Shown here piece by piece: positions 53,374 to 63,679 of a stretch of DNA of 64,000 nucleotides. The stretch spans positions 30,539 to 94,538 of the forward strand of contig NZ_JALKIG010000006.1 of the NCBI RefSeq assembly GCF_023051165.1, in the 5' to 3' direction. Every line of letters starts with the position of its first letter. Within the stretch, counting starts at the first letter, position 1. Made by a program: the position numbers and the translations under genes. The notes under the pieces are model-generated. The model saw nothing but the letters and a program-made list of their open reading frames with translations, did no database searches and was not told the DNA's origin. This DNA is from Veillonella sp. KGMB01456 (GTDB taxonomy: Bacteria; Bacillota; Negativicutes; Veillonellales; Veillonellaceae).

Positions 53374-54468
53374 CTATTTAGGCGTATCCAAGAGCGACAA
53401 AGCAATATGTGCATTTTTAAGTGATTCTTCGCGAAGCTTAATAATGCGTTGTACCACCTGTTGCTGTAATGCGGAGTTTTCAAGAAAACCGGCCGTCGCC
53501 GCGTATATGGTATCACTTTCGATTTCATCCAAAGTACCAACCGGCTCCTGACCAATCATCTGTAAGAAATTGGTAATTTTAGGATCGTACGAAATGCCTA
53601 CTACGGGTTTTTCCATTAAAGACGCAAAAACCAAAGCATGTAAGCGAACCCCGATTAAAACGTCCATACAACCTTCCAAAGCTAAAAGCTCGGTCGTATT
53701 ATACATGCGTTCCAACACTACCGGTTCACTCTTCATAAGGCTTTTAATGGCCATAGCTTCTTGCGTATCCGCCGGATGCTGCATGGGAATGAATACCACT
53801 TGGGCGCCCAATTCCTCATGCAATCGGTCGAGTGCTTTAGCCAATTCGCCGCGATAGGCAATCGATTGCTTCCAATTGCGCACCGATACACCTACGCGAT
53901 AACGTACGCCGGACAACTGATACGGTTTTAATAAGCGTCGTCCGATAGTTTTATCTACGGGATGCATGGCCAACACTGCATCGGCGGTCACCTGAATAGG
54001 CACCTTAGTTACCCCCATATCGAGCAATTCCGCTTTGGAACGCTCATCACGGACAGTAATCATAGTGACTTTATTCAATACCTGACCGACAATCTGACGT
54101 GCTCGTTTACGGCGAAGCGGGCCGATGCCCTGTGCATAGAGCATAACCCGTTTACCAAAACTCGTGGCCAAAGTAATAATGCTTAAATAGTAATATAAGC
54201 TGCGTTTACTCGTTACATCCTGCAATAAACTGCCACCACCGCTAATCAATAAATCACAGCGACCGATGGCATTTAAAATACCAAACATGTCAAAACGGCC
54301 GATAGCCTTGACGCCGTGATTGGCTGCGGTGTGACCTGGATTGCCGGAAATAACGGTAATGTCCGCATCCGGTACTACTTCTAAAATAGCTTCCAAAATA
54401 GCAGCCAACATGGCTTCATCACCTGCATTACCGAACCCGTAATAACCGGAGATAACAAGTCTAGTCAT
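53374..54468 (-). CDS. csaB: CsaB-like polysaccharide pyruvyl transferase
   Basis: Adds ketal-linked pyruvate to a cell-envelope glycan; in Bacillus and cyanobacteria this creates the attachment point for SLH-domain proteins. The 364 residues match the family, with SGYYGFGNAGDEAMLAAI at the N-terminus, DLLISGGGSLLQDVTSK, MLYAQGIGPL and IGVRLHALVFASLMEKPVVG. It overlaps the DUF5693 gene by 8 bp. In a diderm Firmicute the acceptor polymer is uncertain. Confidence 0.9.
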   Translation of the reverse strand: MTRLVISGYYGFGNAGDEAMLAAILEAILEVVPDADITVISGNPGHTAANHGVKAIGRFDMFGILNAIGRCDLLISGGGSLLQDVTSKRSLYYYLSIITLATSFGKRVMLYAQGIGPLRRKRARQIVGQVLNKVTMITVRDERSKAELLDMGVTKVPIQVTADAVLAMHPVDKTIGRRLLKPYQLSGVRYRVGVSVRNWKQSIAYRGELAKALDRLHEELGAQVVFIPMQHPADTQEAMAIKSLMKSEPVVLERMYNTTELLALEGCMDVLIGVRLHALVFASLMEKPVVGISYDPKITNFLQMIGQEPVGTLDEIESDTIYAATAGFLENSALQQQVVQRIIKLREESLKNAHIALSLLDTPK

Positions 54469-56503
54469 TAGCTACCTCCCGTTTACGAGCCCATGTAACC
54501 ACATAAGCTAAGAAGCGGAATACTAAAATTGCCACAACGCCGAAAACAACGCCTAACCAAAGGCCGTCATAACCGCGTGCAATGGACATCATAACCGGCG
54601 TCCGCAAATGACAGAAGGTTTCCACCATGGATCCGATACCGATAACCCCGGCAATCGTAAATAAGAAATGTAAAACCATAGGCCAACGACGCAAGAGGGC
54701 AAAAGATGCCAACATCAAAGCGGGATGACCGATTAAAAATTCTTTTTCACGAGGACGAGCATATAATGTATTTTCTAAGAAACGGCGTAAGGCAATTTCA
54801 AAGCCCGGCACCGGCACACCGGCTGTATGACCGCTGCGGCCCACAAAGACCCAGCCAACCACGCCAAGCATAGCAAAAATAGCAATCATATAAATCTTAA
54901 CGTCCAAGGTCAAGAAAGATTTCATAAAGCTTCGGCATTCAGACCAGGAATCAATCGTACGGCCTTGCCAAAGCGGAAATCGCTGTAAATAAGCAATCGC
55001 GGTCAATATAATCGGTGCTACGAATACTAATTTAACACCGCGGAATAAAGCAAATTCCATGAAGAAACGGGTATTACCGAGCATAGCGGCAATCATAATA
55101 CCACCGATAGCCGCAATAAGAGCAGCCCCTACCAGGTAAACCGCCGCCTCCAATGTAGCACGCCAAGGTCCTACAGCCGGTCCGTCAGCCCGACGTACCC
55201 AACAATCCATAATGAGGATAATGGCCACAACCGGTGCCGCAATCGCTGTGCTTAAGGCCCAAATTTGAGTGATTAAAGTACCACCCGTTACTGTATAAAG
55301 TACTACTGTAATTAACAGCAACGTAAAGTTTAATACTAACTGACGGTGCTTACGCATCGGAAAGAGTAAATTAACCATAAAGGTAAAGAGGCCCACGGCA
55401 CCGGCCATGGTCAACACAACTGCGATTGGTCCCGGTGTATATGGCGGATAAATAGAAGCACGACCAAAGGTAAAGCCGCGATCTTCCAGTTTCTCTTTAA
55501 GCGATTTCATGTACGTAATACTTGATTCTAAGGCCGTCTTATTATCGCTGCCTTCTTCATAAATCGGCAATAAGTTAAAGCGAATATTACGTTCAATATC
55601 ACTGATATAAAAACGTTGCGCCACTTCTTCAGGTGGTAATTTTTTGAACTCGTCCTTAGCAATTGTATATAAGCGACCAACACTGTATTCATCGGCTACG
55701 GCTAAGTCATTGTTAAAACCGACCTGATTTTCATATTGCAATTGATTTACCGCTTCAATCCCTACAACCGGAATACGCAAATTATGCAAATATTCATTAG
55801 TAAGGCCGATAAAATTAGGATAGCCTAACGCTTCCTTGCCTACAAAAACCATGCCCGTTACATTAGGTATACCATCCAAACGACTAAACACGAGGTCAAC
55901 ATTTTCACGGGTAACCTGTTTAAAGTTAGTAGGACGTACAATAACGTCAAAGCCCTGACGGCTTACTTCTTCGGCCTGTAAACGGGAGATGCTTAAATTC
56001 ATATCCATCAATGCTTCGTACGGCTGTGACAACGCCAAAACAGGACCGCGGTTGGAGTACATAACCCCTACTTTATCCTTACCTAAGCGTTGAACCAAAT
56101 CTTCGTGAATTTCTTTGAAGTAGCCTTCCTTACCGGGCGCCGCTACGATATAGGTGTAACCCGGCTGCGGTTGTGGTCCATAGAACTGCATAATAGCCGC
56201 ATCTTCACCATGATAGACTAAAATCTCACCGGCATCACGAGCCTTGGTAAGTGTACGGTCATAAATGGCCATCCCTGTAACGCCTGCATCTTTTAAGGCT
56301 TTTAAGGCGTCAGCCGTACTTCGCTTTTCAAAAGAAGAAGCTCTCAATACAGCATCATAGTCGACTATATTTTCGATCTGATTTTGGGCTTCTTCCACTT
56401 GATGACGCTGTTGCACCAGGAATAATCCGGCCAACAAACCGATAATAATAATCGCAATAAGGACTAAAGAATGTTTTCTCTTTTTTCTATTAGTTTCCTT
56501 CAC
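54461..56503 (-). CDS. DUF5693-family polytopic membrane protein
   Basis: Function unknown to me. The 680 residues have one N-terminal membrane segment (about 11-30), an extracytoplasmic region of about 290 residues (31-320) and then some nine further membrane segments to the C-terminus. No catalytic motif is evident. It starts with GTG (56501-56503), preceded by AAAGGTG at 5 bp. It overlaps csaB by 8 bp and follows the DUF2993 gene by 13 bp. The context suggests a role in making, moving or receiving the polymer that CsaB modifies, which is inference only. Confidence 0.8.
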   Translation of the reverse strand: MKETNRKKRKHSLVLIAIIIIGLLAGLFLVQQRHQVEEAQNQIENIVDYDAVLRASSFEKRSTADALKALKDAGVTGMAIYDRTLTKARDAGEILVYHGEDAAIMQFYGPQPQPGYTYIVAAPGKEGYFKEIHEDLVQRLGKDKVGVMYSNRGPVLALSQPYEALMDMNLSISRLQAEEVSRQGFDVIVRPTNFKQVTRENVDLVFSRLDGIPNVTGMVFVGKEALGYPNFIGLTNEYLHNLRIPVVGIEAVNQLQYENQVGFNNDLAVADEYSVGRLYTIAKDEFKKLPPEEVAQRFYISDIERNIRFNLLPIYEEGSDNKTALESSITYMKSLKEKLEDRGFTFGRASIYPPYTPGPIAVVLTMAGAVGLFTFMVNLLFPMRKHRQLVLNFTLLLITVVLYTVTGGTLITQIWALSTAIAAPVVAIILIMDCWVRRADGPAVGPWRATLEAAVYLVGAALIAAIGGIMIAAMLGNTRFFMEFALFRGVKLVFVAPIILTAIAYLQRFPLWQGRTIDSWSECRSFMKSFLTLDVKIYMIAIFAMLGVVGWVFVGRSGHTAGVPVPGFEIALRRFLENTLYARPREKEFLIGHPALMLASFALLRRWPMVLHFLFTIAGVIGIGSMVETFCHLRTPVMMSIARGYDGLWLGVVFGVVAILVFRFLAYVVTWARKREVAND

Positions 56504-56516
56504 AGTAACACCTTTC

Positions 56517-57206
56517 TTACTTACTTATCGGATTGACAAACAAATGAAGTTCTCCATTTTCTGTTTCAATACGATCGGCTTTTACAGGAATTGGGAATTC
56601 CGCAAAGTCATAAATAGTAATCTGTTTTAATACGGAAGCATTTAACCCACCGATACCGGCGCCGTTAATTTCAAAGCGCTGCGGCGAGAATACGAGGGCA
56701 TTGTTTTTGATTTCCAAGTTGCCTTTAATGCTGGCAGTGCCACGCACAAAGCCCATGTCCACCGACCCGACTACTTCAATACCGTCAGAATTAATCACTA
56801 CATCTTGAATGGTTAGACCTTTTACAGCTTGTTCCATGAAGTCTTTCAAGTCAGAAGCTGTAACAGTACCTTCGATTTCACCTTTGCCCATTTGCTGAAT
56901 TTCCATGGTCTGGTTCATAAATAAAGCGATAGGACTGAATTCTAAATTATTTACATCCATATGAACATCGGCAAAATTTAAATTGCCTAATTTTACATTT
57001 TCCAAAACACCACGCATAACATCTACGCGACCGCCAACCATGGCAATAGCCGGTGAAGATTCAATGCGTAAGGAAATTGTTTCAGGATGTAATTTATTGT
57101 TAATTTCCTGTTCCAGTTTGTTAGCCACAAAACTCGGCAAAAAGAATTGTGCCGCTACTACAATAGCTACTATGACAACAACTAAAAAGGCGATAAACTT
57201 TTTCAT
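56517..57206 (-). CDS. DUF2993 (LmeA-like) lipid-binding family protein
   Basis: A 229-residue protein with an N-terminal signal or membrane anchor (about 1-22) and a DUF2993 domain: LEQEINNKLHPETISLRIES, repeated Asn/Asp-rich beta strands, and KADRIETENGELHLF at the end. Relatives include the mycobacterial mannosyltransferase-associated LmeA, which binds phospholipids. In a diderm organism a periplasmic lipid-handling role is plausible, but not shown. It lies 15 bp after prfB. Confidence 0.8.
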   Translation of the reverse strand: MKKFIAFLVVVIVAIVVAAQFFLPSFVANKLEQEINNKLHPETISLRIESSPAIAMVGGRVDVMRGVLENVKLGNLNFADVHMDVNNLEFSPIALFMNQTMEIQQMGKGEIEGTVTASDLKDFMEQAVKGLTIQDVVINSDGIEVVGSVDMGFVRGTASIKGNLEIKNNALVFSPQRFEINGAGIGGLNASVLKQITIYDFAEFPIPVKADRIETENGELHLFVNPISK

Positions 57207-57221
57207 TTCTGTAATCGTCTC

Positions 57222-58329
57222 CTATATTTTCAAATTAGCTTCTTTCTTCAAATACCCTTCCATAAAGGCATCCAAATTACCGTCCATAACGGATTGAATA
57301 TTCCCTGTTTCTACACCGGTACGATGGTCTTTGACCAAATTGTACGGATGGAATACGTAAGAACGAATCTGGCTGCCCCATTCAATAGCTTGATAGGTCC
57401 CGCCGATCTTTTCTTTTAATTCCGCTTGTTTTTCCAATTCCAGTTCAAACAATTTGGCACGCAACAGTTTTAACGCTTGTTCACGGTTTTGAATCTGTGA
57501 ACGTTCACTCTGACATTGGACTACTACGCCCGTCGGAATGTGGGTCATACGAATGGCGGAGTCAGTTTTATTGATATGCTGACCACCGGCACCGCTGGCG
57601 CGATAGGTATCGACACGTACATCCTTCATATCCAGATGAATATCTACGGTATCATCAATTTCCGGCATTACATCAACGGCCGCAAAGGATGTATGGCGTC
57701 GTGCATTCGCATCGAACGGCGAAATACGAACCAAACGATGTACCCCTTTTTCAGACTTCAAATAGCCGAAAGCATTTTCCCCTTTAATGAGGAAAGTGGC
57801 ACTTTTTATACCCGCTTCATCACCGGGCTGTTCATCCATCATGGTAATGGCAAAGCCGTGTTGCTCGGCCCAACGCAAGTACATACGAATCAGCATGGAT
57901 ACCCAGTCTTGAGCTTCCGTACCGCCCGCACCGGCGTGGAAAGTTAAAATGGCATTATTTGTATCATATTCACCGCTAAGTAACAATAATACTTCACGCC
58001 GTTCCACTTCTTCCGTAATGTGTTCAACCTGAGTCTTAAGTTCTGCTTCCATGGATGTATCCTGCTCATCGATGGCCATATCAAGCATAAGCTTTAAGTC
58101 TTCAATCTCTCCGACTAATGCTTTATAACCTTCTACGGCATCTTTAAGCTGGGTTGCTTCTTGGGAAATTTCTTTTGCCGATTCCGGATCATTCCAAAAT
58201 TCAGGGTCACTCATTTTAACATCTAACGTAAATATACGATCTTCCTTCTGAGCGATGTTAAAGTGAATCCCTCATTCCATAAATACGCTCCTCTAAATTG
58301 TCAATAGGGCCTTTTAAATCCTCTAACAA
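57222..58329 (-). CDS. prfB: Peptide chain release factor 2, with programmed +1 frameshift
   Basis: RF2 reads UGA and UAA stops. It is encoded in two frames. The first runs 23 codons from a TTG start (58327-58329, preceded by a near-perfect AGAGGTGA), translation beginning MLEDLKGPIDNLEERI, to an in-frame TAA at 58258-58260. The second resumes after skipping one base, from AAC (58257-58259), and runs to 57222, giving about 368 residues in total. The slip site reads AGGG, five bases, then CTT TAA C. The main frame has the GGQ motif in SGAGGQHINKTDSAI and the SPF codon-recognition tripeptide in RISPFDANARRHTS. The usual RF2 slip stop is UGA; UAA here is odd. Confidence 0.93.
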
Positions 58330-58417
58330 TCTATTCACCTCTTTCTGATAATACTACTGAAAAGCAGAAAATGGCCGCGCCGAAAATAACTCCCGGCAAC
58401 GAACCATTCTGCGTGTT

Positions 58418-60862
58418 CTAATCTACATTTTGTGGTTCCAACACATCATCATGATGGGTTTGCGCATTGGCCAGGGGATCTGCAGCTGATTCTTCTTCAA
58501 TCACATTGTCATTCAATTCGATACGAATGCGATAGAGATACATAATCGTATCTTCCTGAATGGCTTCAATCATAGCTTCAAACATATCATACGCTTCAAA
58601 TTTGTATTCAACAAGCGGATTTTTCTGACCGTATGCACGAAGGCCGATACCTTCACGGAGCATATCCATGGAATCCAAATGTTCCATCCATTTGCTGTCC
58701 ACAACTTTAAGCATAACTGCTTTTTCGAGTTCACGCATATTGGCTTCGCCAATGAGTTGTTCTCGTTTATCATATTCTTCATGCGCAATAGCAAGCAAAC
58801 GTTCTTGCAATTCACCGCGGCCCAAATCTTCCATTTCAGCCACCGTAAACTGTCCCGGTTCTAAGAAGAAAAGTTCTAAATGTTTTAATAGACCTTCATA
58901 ATCCCATTCTTCCGGATATAATTTTTCATCGGCATATTGATTCATAGCTTTAATTACTAAGGAATCAACCATTTCCATGATGGTGTCACGCAACGATTCA
59001 TTGCCCAAGATTTTGCGGCGTTGATCATAAAGAACTTCACGCTGCTGATTCATAACATCGTCATATTCCAAAATATATTTACGAATATTAAAGTTATGAT
59101 TTTCTACTTTCTTCTGAGCACGTTCAATGGATTTAGTAATCAAGGAATGTTCAATCGGTTCATCCTCTTCCATACCAAGTTTATCCATCATACCGGAAAT
59201 ATTATCGGCCCCGAAAATACGCATCAAGTCGTCTTCCAAGGATAAGAAGAACTGACTGGAGCCCGGATCGCCCTGACGACCCGAACGACCGCGCAACTGG
59301 TTGTCGATACGGCGACTTTCATGACGTTCGGTACCCAAAATATGGAGACCGCCAAGTTCAGCCACACCTTCGCCTAAAGAAATATCTGTACCGCGACCGG
59401 CCATGTTAGTGGCAATCGTTACCATACCGCGCTGACCGGCATTGGCTACGATTTCCGCTTCTTTTTCATGGTGTTTAGCATTCAACACATTATGTGGTAC
59501 GCCACTCTTAAGAAGCATATCACTTAACTGTTCCGATTGTGTAATCGAAGTAGTACCTACCAATACAGGCTGACCTTTTTTATGGCGTTCTACCACATCT
59601 TTAACAACCGCTTTATATTTTGCCTTCTTAGTTTTAAAAATTAAGTCCGGCAAATCTTTACGAAGTAAAGGTTTATTTGGTGGAATTTCATATACTTCCA
59701 AACCGTAAATATTGTTAAATTCCTGTTCTTCCGTTTTAGCTGTACCGGTCATGCCCGCTAATTTCTCATACATACGGAAGTAGTTCTGGAACGTAATGGA
59801 TGCCAAAGTCTGGCTTTCACGTTCAACTTTAAGACCTTCTTTGGCTTCAATGGCCTGATGCAAACCGTCGGAATAACGACGACCGAACATCAAACGACCG
59901 GTAAATTCATCAACGATAACAACCTGGCCGTCTTTAACTACATAATCCTTATCGCGATGCATCATGGCATAAGCACGTAAAGAGGCATTTAACAAGTGAT
60001 TCAACTCCAAGTTGGCCGAATCGTATAAGTTTTCGATTTTAAGCATTTTTTCAACTTTGGCAATACCCGATTCAGTCGGTGCGATTGTTTTTTGCTTTTC
60101 ATCAATCGTATAATCTTCACCGGCTACCAATTGCGGTACGACTTTTGCCAACGTATAATAGCTGTCCGTAGAGCGTTCACCGGGACCGGAAATGATGAGC
60201 GGTGTACGGGCTTCATCGATGAGGATGGAGTCAACTTCATCGACGATGGCATAGTTCAACGGACGCTGTACCATCTGTTCGGCATGAATAACCATGTTAT
60301 CACGCAAATAGTCGAACCCGAATTCATTATTGGTGCCGTACGTAATATCGGAAGCATAAGCCAATTTACGTTGATTGTAATCGAGATTGGCTACAATAAG
60401 ACCAACACTCAAACCAAGGGCACGATACAATTTACCCATCCACTCGCTGTCACGTTTTGCCAAATAGTCATTGACCGTAACAACATGCACACCTTTACCG
60501 GTTAAGGCATTTAAATACACCGGCAACGTAGCTACCAAGGTCTTACCTTCACCGGTACGCATTTCTGCGATGTTACCGCGATGCAAAGTAATGCCACCGA
60601 TAAGCTGTACGTCAAAATGGCGCATGCCGAGCACGCGCTTCGAAGCTTCACGAACGACCGCAAATGCTTCCGGTAAAATATCATCCAATGTTTCACCGTC
60701 AGCCAGTCGTTTCTTAAATTCTTGTGTCTTAGCAGCTAATGAACTGTCACTTAAACCGCTAAGACTCGGCTCTAAGCCATTAATTTCATCTACAATGGCA
60801 CGCATCTTTTTTATTTCGCGTGCGCTGTTATTACCAATTAATCTTTGTATAAAACCAAACAA
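58418..60862 (-). CDS. secA: Preprotein translocase ATPase SecA
   Basis: Motor of the general secretion pathway. The 814 residues have Walker [32 protein letters not shown] (DEAD-type and preprotein cross-linking region), [10 protein letters not shown] and [13 protein letters not shown]. The C-terminus ends after an acidic stretch without the cysteine zinc motif (CxCxSGxxxxxC[HC]) found in many SecA proteins. I start at TTG 60860-60862, giving MFGFIQRL, with AAGGAG 9 bp upstream; the frame extends three codons to another TTG that abuts the ribosome site. prfB follows, 88 bp away. Confidence 0.96.
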   Translation of the reverse strand: MFGFIQRLIGNNSAREIKKMRAIVDEINGLEPSLSGLSDSSLAAKTQEFKKRLADGETLDDILPEAFAVVREASKRVLGMRHFDVQLIGGITLHRGNIAEMRTGEGKTLVATLPVYLNALTGKGVHVVTVNDYLAKRDSEWMGKLYRALGLSVGLIVANLDYNQRKLAYASDITYGTNNEFGFDYLRDNMVIHAEQMVQRPLNYAIVDEVDSILIDEARTPLIISGPGERSTDSYYTLAKVVPQLVAGEDYTIDEKQKTIAPTESGIAKVEKMLKIENLYDSANLELNHLLNASLRAYAMMHRDKDYVVKDGQVVIVDEFTGRLMFGRRYSDGLHQAIEAKEGLKVERESQTLASITFQNYFRMYEKLAGMTGTAKTEEQEFNNIYGLEVYEIPPNKPLLRKDLPDLIFKTKKAKYKAVVKDVVERHKKGQPVLVGTTSITQSEQLSDMLLKSGVPHNVLNAKHHEKEAEIVANAGQRGMVTIATNMAGRGTDISLGEGVAELGGLHILGTERHESRRIDNQLRGRSGRQGDPGSSQFFLSLEDDLMRIFGADNISGMMDKLGMEEDEPIEHSLITKSIERAQKKVENHNFNIRKYILEYDDVMNQQREVLYDQRRKILGNESLRDTIMEMVDSLVIKAMNQYADEKLYPEEWDYEGLLKHLELFFLEPGQFTVAEMEDLGRGELQERLLAIAHEEYDKREQLIGEANMRELEKAVMLKVVDSKWMEHLDSMDMLREGIGLRAYGQKNPLVEYKFEAYDMFEAMIEAIQEDTIMYLYRIRIELNDNVIEEESAADPLANAQTHHDDVLEPQNVD

Positions 60863-60912
60863 ATATCTCAACTCCTTAGGTCTGTATATTCTCTTATATA
60901 CATATTCAATTA

Positions 60913-60942
60913 ATTATATCACAAAGTTTCTAAAAAAACCAA
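60913..60942 (-). promoter_or_regulatory. Candidate promoter for secA
   Basis: Minus-strand TTGGTT (complement of 60937-60942) and perfect TATAAT (complement of 60913-60918) are 18 bp apart, giving a short leader of about 40-45 nt before the TTG start. A second TATAAT lies further upstream near 60977 without a good -35. Confidence 0.5.
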
Positions 60943-61075
60943 AATATACAGTTTAAGTAATAAGCTTTTTACATATTATATACGGAAGTGTGACTGATTT
61001 TATACAAAATATGTATTTCCCGTTTTTGGGTTACTAACTGAAAATCGTTATCTTAAAGCCGGCTATGTGCAAATA

Positions 61076-61110
61076 CCAAAAATGACCCCTTCTATGTTGA
61101 AGGGGTCATT
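61076..61110 (-). terminator. Intrinsic terminator of the metNIQ operon
   Basis: Arms AATGACCCCTTC (61081-61092) and GAAGGGGTCATT (61099-61110) form a perfect 12-bp stem with a 6-nt loop, followed on the minus strand by TTTGGTATTT. It lies 9 bp past the metQ stop. Confidence 0.85.
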
Positions 61111-61119
61111 AACGCATTC

Positions 61120-61959
61120 TTATTTGTTGTCAGCGTTTTCAGGTACATACCATAAACCGTTGTTATGGGTTTTCATGTATTCTTTGAATTCAGGCGAATT
61201 ATACGCATCCTTCAAATCTTTAGCCCATTGGGTATCTTTATTCTTATCCAATACAACGAGCTGTAAGAGTAAGTATGGTAAAATGTCTTCTTTCATCAAA
61301 GCAGTAGAAGGATCGATTTTAGCATTGTACACAATAGAACCGGTGATTACGATGTACGCAAAGTCGGTACGAACCGATGGAATTGTTAAGGACTTCATTT
61401 CTACAAAGTTAAGATTGTATGGGTTTTCCACAATATCTGCTTTAGTTACAGTGGCCAAATCTTTATTCGGATCTAATTTGATAAGGCCTGCTTTTTGAAG
61501 TAATGCATAGGCACGTGCCGTATTGGACGCATCATTCGGAACAGCGATAGTATCACCGTTAGCTACTTGGCTAAGCTGAGTTTTAGCGCCCGGATAGATA
61601 CCGGCCGGTACTGTAGGAATCGGAGTTAACGCTACCAAATGACCACCTTGTTTTTCATTGAAGTTATTCATATACGCTGTATGCTGTTCAACGTTAAAAT
61701 CTACTTCGCCGTCATTCAAAGCTACGTCAGCCTGTACTAAATCGGACATATCGCGAGCCGTAATCTTGTAACCTTTCTTTTCCATAATCGGTTTAACAGC
61801 TTGTTCAAAGAGTTCCGAGTACGGTCCCTGAGATTTACTGAAAACTAAATCCTTTTTGTCACCTGCTGCGGAGTCATTACCGCAACCGGCCAATAACACG
61901 GCGCCTAACACGGTAGCCGCCAACAACACACCAATCTTCTTAAAACGTTTGAAATTCAT
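61120..61959 (-). CDS. metQ: MetQ/NlpA-family substrate-binding lipoprotein
   Basis: Binding component of a methionine-type ABC importer. The 279 residues begin with a lipoprotein signal, VLGAVLLAGCGN (lipobox LAGC, Cys about residue 24), and match the NlpA family: GYKITARDMSDLVQADVALN, DFNVEQHTAYMNNFN, TIAVPNDASNTARAYALLQK. I start at the ATG at 61957-61959 with AGGGGT 5 bp upstream; the longer frame would overlap metI. Ligands in this family are methionine and sometimes cysteine/cystine relatives, which matters given the T-box upstream of metN. Confidence 0.94.
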   Translation of the reverse strand: MNFKRFKKIGVLLAATVLGAVLLAGCGNDSAAGDKKDLVFSKSQGPYSELFEQAVKPIMEKKGYKITARDMSDLVQADVALNDGEVDFNVEQHTAYMNNFNEKQGGHLVALTPIPTVPAGIYPGAKTQLSQVANGDTIAVPNDASNTARAYALLQKAGLIKLDPNKDLATVTKADIVENPYNLNFVEMKSLTIPSVRTDFAYIVITGSIVYNAKIDPSTALMKEDILPYLLLQLVVLDKNKDTQWAKDLKDAYNSPEFKEYMKTHNNGLWYVPENADNK

Positions 61960-61978
61960 AATACCCCTACTTTCTTTC

Positions 61979-62641
61979 TCAATGATTGCGCATTTTAAAT
62001 GCAAAATGATTACCCACAGTTTGAATAATCTGAACAAAAATAACAAGCACAACAACAGTAAACAACATGAGCGGGAAGTTTAGACGTTCGTACCCGTACG
62101 TGAGCGCCAAATCACCGACCCCACCGGCCCCGATAGCTCCGGCCATTGCCGTTGCCCCGATAAGCCCGATTGTACCGGTTGTAACCGATAAAATTAAGGA
62201 TGCTTTTGCTTCCGGCAAAATAAAATGCCAAACAATCTCAAAATGAGAGGCACCCATGGCCTGCGCCGCTTCGATTATGCCCTTATCCACATCAAGCAGT
62301 GAATTTTCAAAGAGACGCGTCAAGTACGGCGCAATGAAAATAACGAGAGGCACTAAGGCCGCCGTCGTCCCGATACGCGTACCAATTAACAATTTAGTCA
62401 GCGGCAAAATAAACACCATCAAAATGATGAACGGCACACTGCGAATAATATTAACTACCGTATTCACTACGGCAAAGACGTAATTATTTCTTAAAATACC
62501 GTCCTTATTGGTCAGTACTAAAATGACTGCCAAAATAAGACCGATAATCGACCCGATGATTAGTGACACGAATACCATGTACAACGTCTCTTGGGCCGCC
62601 AGGATAATTTGCTCGTTCGGTACTCCCAAATCCGGCATCAT
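61979..62641 (-). CDS. metI: MetI-family ABC importer permease
   Basis: Membrane subunit of the importer. The 220 residues have five membrane segments and the EAA motif around EAAQAMGASHFEIVWHFILP that contacts the ATPase. TGTIGLIGATAMAGAIGAGG is a MetI family signature. It overlaps metN by 4 bp and is followed by metQ. Confidence 0.95.
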   Translation of the reverse strand: MMPDLGVPNEQIILAAQETLYMVFVSLIIGSIIGLILAVILVLTNKDGILRNNYVFAVVNTVVNIIRSVPFIILMVFILPLTKLLIGTRIGTTAALVPLVIFIAPYLTRLFENSLLDVDKGIIEAAQAMGASHFEIVWHFILPEAKASLILSVTTGTIGLIGATAMAGAIGAGGVGDLALTYGYERLNFPLMLFTVVVLVIFVQIIQTVGNHFAFKMRNH

Positions 62642-63660
62642 AATGTAATCACCTCACATTCCAGTCCTGCATCACACATATATTTCTTGGCTGCGTCCAA
62701 ATCTGCCGCAGCACCGACCACTTGTAAAATAAAGATGCCCAGAGCCGAATCTTGCAATTGGTTAACCGACGCAAATACGATATTCGTTTCCACGTTGAAC
62801 TTGCGATTTACTTCATAGATAACATTTTTAGTTACTGCGTCACCTAAGAAGCGTAATTTCACCAGTTCATATGGTCTTGTATCCGCTTTTAACTGCGCCA
62901 CCACATTGTCCGGAATGCGTTCCGGAATAACGGTCTGTACGAAACGTTTTGTCATGCTCTGCGTTGGATGACTGAACACATCAAGGACAGTGCCCATTTC
63001 TACAACACGACCATACTCCATAACGGCTACGCGATTACAAATTTCCTGGATTACATTAATTTCATGCGTTACCAACAAAATAGTTATATTAAATTCTTTG
63101 TTAATTCGTTTTAACAACTTTAAAATTTGTTCTGTCGTTTCCGGGTCCAAAGCGCTGGTCGCTTCGTCACAAAGCAATATAGACGGATTTGTCGCCAGTG
63201 CGCGAGCGATACCGACACGCTGTTTTTGCCCGCCCGATAATTGAGTCGGATACGCATTGGCTCGGTCCGGTAAGTTAACGAATTCCAATAACTCTTTGAC
63301 TCTTTTCTCAATCACATCTTCCGCCACTTTATTCAAACGAAGCGGAATCGCAATATTATCAAAAACCGTTTTCGAGTTCAACAAGTTAAAAGATTGGAAT
63401 ATCATGCCAATCCCCTTACGAACTTTACGAAGTTCATTGTGAGATAATTCATTAATATTCACACCGTCGATTAAGACTTCACCGGCAGTCGGCTCTTCCA
63501 AAGCATTAACCATGCGCAGCAACGTCGATTTGCCGGCACCACTGAAGCCTACAATACCAAAGATATCTCCATCCTGAACCGTCAGCGATACATCTTGCAA
63601 AGCCTTAACATGTTGCTTTTTGATGATAAACTCTTTGTCAATATGCCTAAGTTCAATCAT
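62638..63660 (-). CDS. metN: MetN-family ABC importer ATPase
   Basis: ATP-binding subunit of the importer. The 340 residues have Walker A VGFSGAGKSTLL, Q-loop, signature LSGGQKQRVGIARAL, Walker B LLCDEATSALDP, and a C-terminal NIL (ACT-like) regulatory domain (about 260-340) that binds methionine and inhibits transport in E. coli MetN. I start at the ATG at 63658-63660, with a strong AGGGGGG ribosome site. Its leader is a T-box riboswitch, so transcription depends on uncharged tRNA. Confidence 0.96.
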   Translation of the reverse strand: MIELRHIDKEFIIKKQHVKALQDVSLTVQDGDIFGIVGFSGAGKSTLLRMVNALEEPTAGEVLIDGVNINELSHNELRKVRKGIGMIFQSFNLLNSKTVFDNIAIPLRLNKVAEDVIEKRVKELLEFVNLPDRANAYPTQLSGGQKQRVGIARALATNPSILLCDEATSALDPETTEQILKLLKRINKEFNITILLVTHEINVIQEICNRVAVMEYGRVVEMGTVLDVFSHPTQSMTKRFVQTVIPERIPDNVVAQLKADTRPYELVKLRFLGDAVTKNVIYEVNRKFNVETNIVFASVNQLQDSALGIFILQVVGAAADLDAAKKYMCDAGLECEVITL

Positions 63661-63679
63661 AAAATCCCCCCTATTGTAT

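Noticed and set aside
57222..58214. RF2 starting at the internal ATG at 58214
   Set aside because: This would lack about 38 N-terminal residues. The upstream 23-codon frame with strong ribosome site and slip sequence restores the full-length protein.
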